Positions 57,181-64,000 of a stretch of DNA of 64,000 nt are shown here, piece by piece. Each line of letters starts with the position of its first letter. The stretch's first letter is position 1. The position numbers were made by a program, and so were the translations under genes. The DNA is from Nesterenkonia xinjiangensis. Its GTDB lineage: Bacteria > Actinomycetota > Actinomycetes > Actinomycetales > Micrococcaceae. The stretch lies in the NCBI RefSeq assembly GCF_013410745.1, contig NZ_JACCFY010000001.1:1364001-1428000 (forward strand), read 5' to 3'. The notes beneath the pieces are model-generated. The model was not told the origin of the DNA. It ran no database searches and worked only from the letters and a program-made list of their open reading frames with translations.

Positions 57181-60100
57181 ATGCCCCTGCCCGCCCCTGA
57201 ACCTCAGATCAGACCATCGGCACGACGCCGAGCTCGGCGGTCCGCCGCCGCGGCGCTGCTGACGACCACCATGCTCGCGAGCGCCGGCCTGGCCCCTGTT
57301 CAGGCCGCGCCGTCGCCGGCGGCCCCGGCGCCGTCACACTCCCCCTCCGCCGCACTCTCCGCGGAAGACCAGCTGGCCCGGGAGACGCTCTCCCCCGGTG
57401 ACGGCTGGGCCTCGGCCGAAGGCGGCACCACCGGCGGTGCGGAAGCCGCGGAGATCATCGAGGTCTCCAGCCGAGCCGAGCTCGTGGACGCCGTCGCCGG
57501 CGACGAGCCCAAGATCGTGCGGGTCACCGAAGACATCCACGCCGATGAGGCCGACGACGGCTCCCTCATGACCTGCGAGGACTACCAGCGCGACGGCTAC
57601 ACCTGGGAGGGCTATCTGGAGGCCTTCGACCCCGAGCATTGGGAGGACGCCGCCGAGGGCCCGCTCGAAGAGGCGCGCCGCGCCTCCCACCAGGCGCAGG
57701 GAGAGCAGATCCGCCTGCTGCTGGGAGCCAACACCACGCTGATCGGCGCCGAGGACACCAGGCTCACCGGGTTCCAGGTGGAGCTCTCGGAGGTGGACAA
57801 CGTCATCGTGCGGAACCTGCGCATCTCCGACCCCTACGACTGCTTCCCGCAGTGGAAGGGCGATGAATGGGACGTCGAATGGGACAACGTGACGCTCTCG
57901 GGCGCCACCCACGTCTGGCTCGACCACCTGACGCTCGACGGCGGCGAGACCGCCCACGCTGAGCAGCCGGAGGTCTTCGGCCAGCAGGTCCATCGGCATG
58001 ACGGGATGCTGGACATCGTCCGCGAGTCTGATCTGGTGACCGTGTCCTGGGGCCGGTTCGCCGGACACGACAAGGCGATGCTCTTCGGCAACGGCGATGA
58101 CAGGATCACCGACCGTGGCACCCTGCGTGTCACCATGCACCACAACGAGTTCGTCGACCTCGTCCAACGCGCCCCGAGGGTCCGCTTCGGCCAGGTCCAC
58201 GTCTACAACAACCTCTACCGTGCCACCGACTCGTCCCCGTACCTGTACTCCTGGGGCGTGGGCGTGGAGTCCAGCATCACGGCCCGGAACAACGCCTTCG
58301 AGCTCGCCGACGACGTCGCGGCGGCGGACATCATCCACGCCTGGGGCGGCGAGGGGATCGTGGAGGAGGGCACCCGAATCAACGGCGAGCCCGTCGACGT
58401 GCTGGGCGCCTACAACGAGGCACACCCGGAGTCGCCGCTGAGCGATGAGATCGCGGGCGAGGCAGGCCCGCACGGCGTGGTCCAGACCGCGGAGCGCGCC
58501 GCTGCGGCCGTCGAGGAGCACGCCGGGGCGAACCTCACCCCGGAGTGGACCGACCCCACCGATCCGGTCGCCGCCGGCGAGCAGGTCCTGGAGCGCATCA
58601 AGGCTCCGGACACCACCACGGAGGCCGGTCCCGTCTGGTCGCCCACACCCACCGGATTCGCCGCTTCCCCCACCGACGACTTCCCTCAGGGGACCACAGG
58701 CGGAACCGGCGGCCCTGCCGTGACCGTGAAGGACTCCGATGAGCTCGCGCACTGGGCCGGACTCGAGGAGCCGGTGACGATCTTCATCCACGGCGCCATC
58801 GAGGTCGAGGAGCTCGGAGAGATGATCCGGGTGGCCGGCGACAAGACGATCGTGGGGCTGAACTCCCGCGCTGCGCTCGTCGGCGGCGGGTTCTCCCTGG
58901 ACGAGGTGCAGAACGTGATCATCCGCAACCTGCGCATCCGCGACTCCTACGTCCCCGGAGATTGGGACGGCAAGGACAACGACAACGACGGCGTCCGCGT
59001 GGACACCTCCTCCCATGTGTGGCTGGACCACGTCGACTTCACCCGGATCGGTGACGGCGAGGCGGACCTGCGCAAGGACTCCACCGCCATGACGCTGTCC
59101 TGGAACATCTTCCGGGACCACAACAAGGCCATCGGAGTGGGCTGGACGGACAATGTGGAGACCACCCTGACCATGCACCACAACTGGTTCTCCAACTCCT
59201 ATCAACGCAACGCGAGCATCGACAACGTCGCCGCCGGCCACCTGTACAACAACCTCGTGGAGGGCTTCGGCCAGTACGGGACCATGTCCCGGGGGGCCGC
59301 GCAGCTGGTGATCGAGAACAGCGTCTACGCCCATGGCGAGGACCCTGTGGTCGCCAAGGACCCGGAGTCCCAGGTCGACCTCCGCGGCAACAGCTTCACC
59401 GACGCCCGCGGGCGCCGGGACGACACCGGCCCGACCTTCGAGCCCACCGATCACTACGACTACACCGCGGATCCCGTGGATGACGTGCGGCGCATCGTCA
59501 CCGCAGACGCGGGCCCGCTCGGCGCGCCGGAGAAGGTCAGCCGGACGGTGACCGTGGCCTTGGACGGCAGCGGCGACTACGGATCGATCGGTGCCGCCGT
59601 CGGCGCCGCCTGGCGCGCAAACCGGCCTGTGGACATCGACATCAAGCCGGGCGTCTACGAGGAGGTCGTACGGATCTGGCCCGGCATGGAGGGCATCACC
59701 CTGCGCGGCGCCACCGGTGATCCGGAGGACGTCGTGATCTCCTACGACCTGGCCGCCGGACAGGAGAAGTTCTACGGCGGCACGTTCGGCCTCACCGGCT
59801 CCCCCACGGTGGCGGTGCTCGCGGAGGACGTCACCCTGCAGAGCCTGACGATCGAGAACGCCTATGACGAGGAGGAGCACGGCCCCAGCCAGGCGGTGAC
59901 GCTGCGCACCGCCGCTGATCGGGTGATCCTCGACGATGTGCGGCTGCTGGGGAACCAGGACACGTTCCTGGCCGACACGCCGTCGCGCGATGAGAGCGCC
60001 CGGGTCTACATGCGGGATTCGTACCTGGAGGGCGATGTGGACTTCCTCTTCGGCGGGGCCACCGCCGTCGTCGAGAATTCCCAGATCCACTCGCTGGACC

Positions 60101-60498
60101 GGGGTGACGAACTGAACAACGGCTACGTCGGCGCACCGGCCACCCACCCGGGATCGCCGGGCTTCCTGATCCTGCACAGCACCTTCACCTCGGACGCGGC
60201 CGAGGGCACCGTGCACCTGGGACGGCCCTGGCACCCCAGCAGCAACCCGGACGTGGAGCCGTCGATGATCGTGCGCGATTCCGAGCTGGGGGCCCATATC
60301 GCCACGCCGGCCTGGGCGGACATGGGCGGCCACTCGTGGGAGGAGAGCCTGCTGGCCGAGTACGGCAACGCCGGTCCGGGTGCCGTGCCCGAGGGTGAGA
60401 CCTGGGACGGTCGACCGCAGCTGACCGAGGTGGAAGCCTCCGAGCACACGCGCGAGACGTATCTCAGCGGCGAAGACCGCTGGCGCCCCTGGCGCTGA
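57181..60498 (+). CDS. Secreted pectate lyase-pectinesterase fusion (PL1-PL1-CE8)
   Basis: This 1105-residue secreted protein has a signal peptide at about 1-42 (RRSAAAALLTTTMLASAGLAPVQA). Residues about 90-420 form a first PL1 beta-helix: VWLDHLTLDGG, HDGMLDIVRESDLVTVSWGRFAGHDK, and VQRAPRVRFGQVHVYNN with the RxPxxR catalytic motif. Residues about 510-770 form a second PL1 domain: VWLDHVDFTRIGDGEADL, TLSWNIFRDHNKAIG, and YQRNASIDNVAAGHLYNN, where the second arginine is lost. Residues about 785-1100 form a CE8 pectin methylesterase: QAVTLR, GNQDTF with the acid Asp, GDVDFLFG with the nucleophile Asp, and LGRPW with the Arg. It would de-esterify and cleave pectin outside the cell. GGAAAGG precedes the start. 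Confidence 0.93.
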   Translation: MPLPAPEPQIRPSARRRARRSAAAALLTTTMLASAGLAPVQAAPSPAAPAPSHSPSAALSAEDQLARETLSPGDGWASAEGGTTGGAEAAEIIEVSSRAELVDAVAGDEPKIVRVTEDIHADEADDGSLMTCEDYQRDGYTWEGYLEAFDPEHWEDAAEGPLEEARRASHQAQGEQIRLLLGANTTLIGAEDTRLTGFQVELSEVDNVIVRNLRISDPYDCFPQWKGDEWDVEWDNVTLSGATHVWLDHLTLDGGETAHAEQPEVFGQQVHRHDGMLDIVRESDLVTVSWGRFAGHDKAMLFGNGDDRITDRGTLRVTMHHNEFVDLVQRAPRVRFGQVHVYNNLYRATDSSPYLYSWGVGVESSITARNNAFELADDVAAADIIHAWGGEGIVEEGTRINGEPVDVLGAYNEAHPESPLSDEIAGEAGPHGVVQTAERAAAAVEEHAGANLTPEWTDPTDPVAAGEQVLERIKAPDTTTEAGPVWSPTPTGFAASPTDDFPQGTTGGTGGPAVTVKDSDELAHWAGLEEPVTIFIHGAIEVEELGEMIRVAGDKTIVGLNSRAALVGGGFSLDEVQNVIIRNLRIRDSYVPGDWDGKDNDNDGVRVDTSSHVWLDHVDFTRIGDGEADLRKDSTAMTLSWNIFRDHNKAIGVGWTDNVETTLTMHHNWFSNSYQRNASIDNVAAGHLYNNLVEGFGQYGTMSRGAAQLVIENSVYAHGEDPVVAKDPESQVDLRGNSFTDARGRRDDTGPTFEPTDHYDYTADPVDDVRRIVTADAGPLGAPEKVSRTVTVALDGSGDYGSIGAAVGAAWRANRPVDIDIKPGVYEEVVRIWPGMEGITLRGATGDPEDVVISYDLAAGQEKFYGGTFGLTGSPTVAVLAEDVTLQSLTIENAYDEEEHGPSQAVTLRTAADRVILDDVRLLGNQDTFLADTPSRDESARVYMRDSYLEGDVDFLFGGATAVVENSQIHSLDRGDELNNGYVGAPATHPGSPGFLILHSTFTSDAAEGTVHLGRPWHPSSNPDVEPSMIVRDSELGAHIATPAWADMGGHSWEESLLAEYGNAGPGAVPEGETWDGRPQLTEVEASEHTRETYLSGEDRWRPWR

Positions 60499-60563
60499 CG
60501 GCGTCACCCTATGGTGTGACGTCTCGGGTCATGCGGTCTTCCACTGTGTATCCCCTTCTTGTG

Positions 60564-60597
60564 CGTCTGTCCTCGTGACGTTCCACGGGGACAGACG
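60564..60597. terminator. Bidirectional terminator between pectinase and SDR genes
   Basis: A 14-bp inverted repeat (CGTCTGTCCTCGTG / CACGGGGACAGACG, one G-T pair) with a 6-base loop lies between two convergent genes. Confidence 0.7.
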
Positions 60598-60614
60598 AAC
60601 AAGACGGGGACAGA

Positions 60615-61520
60615 TCAGGAGACCGGCTCACTCACCAGCTCGGTGCGCCAGCTCCGCCTAGGCTCCCAGCCGAGCACCCGGCGGGCCTTCTCGATGGAGA
60701 ACGCCGGAGCATCCCCCGTGAGATCCCCGGCCAGATGCGCCAGGGCGGGGAAGTGCTCCGGGATCAGCTCGGCGAGCGGCCGCCGGGCCAGCGCATCCCT
60801 GGCTCCGACGAAGAACACCGAGCCGTTCTCCACCTGGTCGATCTTCGCCAACAGCGTCAGCAGGAAGTCGGTGACGTCTCGGGCATCCACATAGTTGAAC
60901 ATCGCCACCGCGGAGAGCGCCGGGTCGTCGAGCCGTTCGGCCAGCGTGTGGCCCTGCTGGGTGGGAGCGCCCTCCCACTCCTCGGGCGCGATCACGTAGC
61001 AGGGCCGGAAGGAGACGAACGTGACCTCATCCGTCTGCTGGGCGAACATCGCGGCCACCTGCTCGGCCACATGCTTGCTCAGACCGTAGGCATGCCACGG
61101 CTGCGGCGGCACGTCCTCATCCAGAGGCAGACGCGGCGGCACCCAGCCGGCGGGAGATCCGTATCCCATGATCGAAGGACTGGAGGCGATCACGACCTTC
61201 GTGGCCCCGGAGGCCACGGCCGCAGCGGTCACATTGTGCGCGATCCCCGCGTTGGTCTTGAGGATCACGTCCTCGGGAGCGCTGAAGGGCACGGCGATGG
61301 CGGCCAGCGAGACCACCGCAGTCGGTGCCAGCTCCTCGAAGAGCTCCCGCGTGGCCTCAGCATCGAGCAGGTCGATGCTGCGATACGCCACCCCGTCAGT
61401 GGGCTCCTCGGGCAGCGCGCGGTCCACGCTGATGATCTCGTGCTCGGTGGCGGCGAAGCCTGCCACCACGCTGCGGCCCAGGCGGCCGGAGCCGCCGGTG
61501 ACGATGATGCGTTCGGCCAT
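60615..61520 (-). CDS. NAD-dependent epimerase/dehydratase-family (extended SDR) protein
   Basis: This 301-residue extended SDR has the nucleotide loop IIVTGGSGRLGRSVV at residues 5-19, VVSLAAIAVPFSAPEDVILKTNAGIAHNV, IASSPSIMGYGSP and the YGLSK (YxxxK) active site near 146. In a pectin locus uronate dehydrogenase (galacturonate to lactone) is an attractive candidate, and the size and NxG/YxxxK layout fit, but sugar epimerase activity is equally possible. AGGAGG precedes the ATG. It starts 28 bases after the stop of a Gfo/Idh/MocA gene in the same direction, so the two are co-transcribed. Confidence 0.82.
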   Translation of the reverse strand: MAERIIVTGGSGRLGRSVVAGFAATEHEIISVDRALPEEPTDGVAYRSIDLLDAEATRELFEELAPTAVVSLAAIAVPFSAPEDVILKTNAGIAHNVTAAAVASGATKVVIASSPSIMGYGSPAGWVPPRLPLDEDVPPQPWHAYGLSKHVAEQVAAMFAQQTDEVTFVSFRPCYVIAPEEWEGAPTQQGHTLAERLDDPALSAVAMFNYVDARDVTDFLLTLLAKIDQVENGSVFFVGARDALARRPLAELIPEHFPALAHLAGDLTGDAPAFSIEKARRVLGWEPRRSWRTELVSEPVS

Positions 61521-61548
61521 CGGAGGCCTCCTGTGCTCTGCTCGAGTG

Positions 61549-62910
61549 TCAGTTCGCGACGGCGGCGGCGCCGGCCGCCTCGGAGAGGCCCAGGTCGACG
61601 TCGGCCGCCCGGACCGGGCCGCCGCTCTCCAGGGACGTGTTGCCGCACACGCCCACGATGATCGCCTGGATGCCGTCGACCAGCCCTGCCGGGCGCTTGT
61701 ACGGATCCTCGCCGGGACCGTTGAAGATGTCGGCCAGCAGCAGCCCGTCGCCGCCGCCGTGGGACCCTTCGCCCTGGACGATCTCGATCTCCTGAGCCTC
61801 GCCCCAGTGCCGCTGCAGCACCAGGCGCTCCCCCTTGGAACGGAGCGCTCCGGACTGGCCGTCGTCCGAGACCGAGGGGTCCACCGGGGCCCCGCCCTCA
61901 GCCGGGAGCACGGCGGCCCGCTCGACCACCTCGAGCTCCAGCCGACCCTCGGTGCCGTTGACGGCCACCTGGTAGCCCTCCCAGGGCGCGTGGGCGTTGA
62001 GCGAGTAGTTCAGCACCGCGCCGCGGGCGTAGTCCACGATCAGCGCGAGGTTGTCCTCGATGGTGATGCCCTCGCCGAAGACGTCCTGGTCACGGATATA
62101 GCCGTCGTGGTGCTCGTTGTCGAGGTAGAGCTTCTGCAGCTTCTCGTCACTGCGCAGGTCCAGCGCGAAGGGGTCCTGCTCGGAGCCCTCACGGGTGCCG
62201 CGCTCAGCAGGAGCGATGCCCCGAGCCGCGGCGTTCTCCGCTCCGTAGAACTTCAGTCCCCCGGAGGCGTAGACGCGTGCCGGGACGTCGGCGAGCCACC
62301 AGTTGACCAGGTCGAAGTGGTGGGAGGCCTTGTGGATCAGCAGGCCACCGGAGTTCTTCTTGTTCCGGTGCCAGCGGCGGAAGTAGTCGGCGCCGTGGAC
62401 GGTGTCGAGCACCCAGGTGAAGTCGATCGAGGTGACTTCCCCGATCTTCCCGTCGAGGATGGCGGCCTTCAGCGCGGTGTTGCGCGGAGAGTACCGGTAG
62501 TTGAAGGTCACGATGACCTCGCGCCCGGTGGCCTCCACGGTCCGGGCGATCCGCGCACTGGAGTCTGCGTCCACGGTCAGCGGCTTCTCCACGACGACGT
62601 CGGCGCCCGCCTCCAGGGACTCAACGATGTAGTCCGCGTGAGTGAAGTCAGGGCTGGTGATGATGACTCGATCGATGCCCTCGGCCTGGATGCGGGTGGT
62701 CAGCTCAGCAGGGTCGAAGGTCGCGATCTCCGCGCCGTGGACCTCCGCGATGCGCTGCTGGTGGTAGGCCGCGCGGCCAGGATTGGTGTCGGCCAGTCCG
62801 ACGAGCTCGGCGACGTCGGCGTGGGGCCCGTGGATCGCGTCGATGTACATCTGGCAGCGGCTGCCCATGCCGATGATCGCGTAGCGGGTTCGTGTGTTCT
62901 CAGTGCTCAC
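61549..62910 (-). CDS. Gfo/Idh/MocA-family oxidoreductase (long form)
   Basis: This 453-residue NAD(P)-dependent dehydrogenase has GTG 62910 with AAGGAG about 11 bases upstream. It has RYAIIGMGSRCQMYIDAI, DRVIITSPDFTHADYIVESLEAGADVVVEKPLT with the EKP signature near 108, FNYRYSPRNTALKAAILDGKIGEV, and KKNSGGLLIHKASHHFDLVNWWL, which is typical of long Gfo members from plant-polysaccharide loci. The C-terminal GGDGLLLADIFNG is also family-typical. It lies between the SDR gene and a permease gene, so it probably works on a sugar from the same importer. Confidence 0.88.
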   Translation of the reverse strand: MSTENTRTRYAIIGMGSRCQMYIDAIHGPHADVAELVGLADTNPGRAAYHQQRIAEVHGAEIATFDPAELTTRIQAEGIDRVIITSPDFTHADYIVESLEAGADVVVEKPLTVDADSSARIARTVEATGREVIVTFNYRYSPRNTALKAAILDGKIGEVTSIDFTWVLDTVHGADYFRRWHRNKKNSGGLLIHKASHHFDLVNWWLADVPARVYASGGLKFYGAENAAARGIAPAERGTREGSEQDPFALDLRSDEKLQKLYLDNEHHDGYIRDQDVFGEGITIEDNLALIVDYARGAVLNYSLNAHAPWEGYQVAVNGTEGRLELEVVERAAVLPAEGGAPVDPSVSDDGQSGALRSKGERLVLQRHWGEAQEIEIVQGEGSHGGGDGLLLADIFNGPGEDPYKRPAGLVDGIQAIIVGVCGNTSLESGGPVRAADVDLGLSEAAGAAAVAN

Positions 62911-63061
62911 GGGGGAGCCAGCTCCTTCTGCGGTGTGCGCTGGGGATGTCCTCCCCAACAGTCTTGTCGTGTCGGCAGGGAATGAGAAGGCGTGCTCTCA
63001 TGCTTTCCGTGGATCGCAGGTGTTCCGTCGGGGTATCTCACCCTGAGACGCCGACGACGGC

Positions 63062-63086
63062 CGCCCGCCGCGGGGAGCGGCGGACG
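63062..63086 (-). terminator. Hairpin after the right-edge permease gene
   Basis: A 7-bp GC stem (CCGCCGC/GCGGCGG) with the loop GGGGA, extended by 2 bp past one mismatch, lies 29 bases after the stop. Confidence 0.5.
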
Positions 63087-63114
63087 ACCGTCGTACGGAC
63101 GGTGCGGCACGGAC

Positions 63115-63963
63115 CTACTTGATGCCGGTGGTGGCCATGCCCTTGATGAGGAACCGCTGACCGAAGAGGAAGATCAGGAACAGCGGCAGGATCGAGATGA
63201 TCGACATCGCGAACATGCCTCCCCAGTTCGACTCGCCGGTGGAGTCGATGAAGGCTCGCAACGCCAGTGGCACCGTGTACATGTCCGGCGAGGTCAGGAA
63301 GATCAGCTGGCTGAAGAAGTCGTTCCACGTCCACATGAAGGTGAAGATCGTGGTGGTCGCCAGGGCGGGGACCATCAGCGGCAGGATCACCTGGAAGAAG
63401 ATCCGGATGTGACCGGCGCCGTCGATGCGGGCGGCCTCGTCCAGGTCCTTCGGGATGCCGCGGATGAACTGCACCATCAGGAAGATGAAGAACGAGTCCG
63501 TGGCGAGGATCTTGGGCACGATCAGCGGCAGGAACGTGTTCACCCAGCCGAGGTTCGAGAACAGGATGTATTGCGGAATGATCACCACGTGCACCGGCAG
63601 CATGATGGTCAGCAGCATCGCCGCGAACATCGGGACCTTGAACTTGAAGTCCAGGCGGGCGAACGCGTAGGCCGCCATCGAGCAGGCGATGAGGTTCGCC
63701 AGGATCGAGGCGAAGACGACGATCGCCGAGTTCCACAGGAAGTGGCTGAACGGATGGCTCAGCGCGTTCCAGCCCTGGACGTAGTTGTTGAACTCCAGGG
63801 TCGTGAGCAGGATCCCCGGCTCCCGGAAGATCGCCTCGTTGGGGCGCAGCGAGGAGACCAGCATCCACAGCAACGGATAGATCATCGCCAACGAGGCGAG
63901 GATCATCAGGATGTGCTTGACGGTGGCCTTGACCGCCCGCTGGGTCGGCGTCGTCGACTTCAT
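63115..63963 (-). CDS. Sugar ABC transporter permease (MalG type), 5' end uncertain
   Basis: This 282-residue permease begins KHILMILASLAMIYPLLWMLVSSLRPNEAIF. The EAA loop is DLDEAARIDGAGHIRIFFQVILPLMVP, and the chain ends KGMATTGIK. It closely resembles the MalG-type subunit at 52958. ATG 63963 is used, but it has only a weak ribosome site, and the frame stays open to the window edge (GASSLTSEDRAP), so the true start may be outside. A MalF-type partner and binding protein are expected beyond 64 kb. Confidence 0.88.
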   Translation of the reverse strand: MKSTTPTQRAVKATVKHILMILASLAMIYPLLWMLVSSLRPNEAIFREPGILLTTLEFNNYVQGWNALSHPFSHFLWNSAIVVFASILANLIACSMAAYAFARLDFKFKVPMFAAMLLTIMLPVHVVIIPQYILFSNLGWVNTFLPLIVPKILATDSFFIFLMVQFIRGIPKDLDEAARIDGAGHIRIFFQVILPLMVPALATTTIFTFMWTWNDFFSQLIFLTSPDMYTVPLALRAFIDSTGESNWGGMFAMSIISILPLFLIFLFGQRFLIKGMATTGIK

Positions 63964-64000
63964 CGGCGCCCGGTCCTCGGAGGTGAGGGAGCTCGCCCCG

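Noticed and set aside
57334-60507. A 1057-codon open frame opposite the pectinase gene
   Set aside because: Its translation is Val/Gly/His-rich with no family motif; the plus strand encodes clear PL1 and CE8 domains.

Overview
The window is a dense carbohydrate-catabolism region from a high-GC bacterium. The base composition, GTG/TTG starts, heavy G/C use at third codon positions, sugar ABC importers without their own ATPase, and LacI/DeoR/AraC control all point to an actinobacterium, probably Micrococcales. The very acidic extracellular proteins would fit a halotolerant genus, but that is an inference. I see no rRNA, tRNA, CRISPR, insertion sequence or phage gene. Genes are tightly packed, with many 1-16 base start/stop overlaps.
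Layout. (1) 1-3.7 kb, minus strand: a sugar-binding lipoprotein, an (alpha/alpha)6 glycosidase and a GH43 enzyme cut by the left edge. (2) 3.7-9.3 kb: an AraC regulator divergent from a melibiose-type operon (GH4 alpha-galactosidase, binding protein, two permeases). (3) 9.3-13.1 kb: two Gfo/Idh/MocA oxidoreductases around a ThuA-like protein, then an ArsR regulator and a VOC protein. (4) 13.1-16.2 kb: DeoR-galT-galK, the Leloir route for galactose. (5) 16.3-20.1 kb: binding protein plus GH35 beta-galactosidase. (6) 20.4-30.6 kb: two binding proteins, GH106 alpha-L-rhamnosidase, DUF2264 (GH154-like) protein, a sugar isomerase and a serine hydrolase. (7) 30.7-38.4 kb: a secreted PL9-type pectate lyase, two more binding proteins and two LacI regulators. 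(8) 38.5-45.3 kb: a catabolic module of unknown substrate (Gfo/Idh/MocA, DUF993, isomerase, a Gfo-DUF6807 fusion, an M24-like protein). (9) 45.4-57 kb: binding protein, GH43, an unusual LacI-DUF6807 fusion regulator, GH95, a complete binding protein/permease set and a universal stress protein. (10) 57.1-64 kb: a secreted PL1-PL1-CE8 pectinase, an SDR dehydrogenase, a Gfo/Idh/MocA oxidoreductase and a permease at the right edge.
How it works together (inference). The secreted PL1-PL1-CE8 and PL9 enzymes would de-esterify and cut pectin outside the cell. Lipoprotein binding proteins would capture oligosaccharides and pass them to CUT1 permeases. Intracellular GH35, GH43, GH95, GH106, GH154-like and GH4 enzymes would strip galactose, arabinose/xylose, fucose or L-galactose, rhamnose and uronic acid. 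GalT/GalK would handle galactose, and the oxidoreductases and isomerases would process the remaining sugars. The set matches rhamnogalacturonan-type pectin.
The most striking features are: seven paralogous binding proteins, six of them not beside any permease; a common promoter design in which a CG-centred LacI-type palindrome lies just downstream of the -10 box, with different half-sites at different genes; one operator (GAGAAACCGGTTTCTC and shorter forms) shared by three promoters; and one domain, DUF6807, fused once to a LacI regulator and once to a sugar dehydrogenase.
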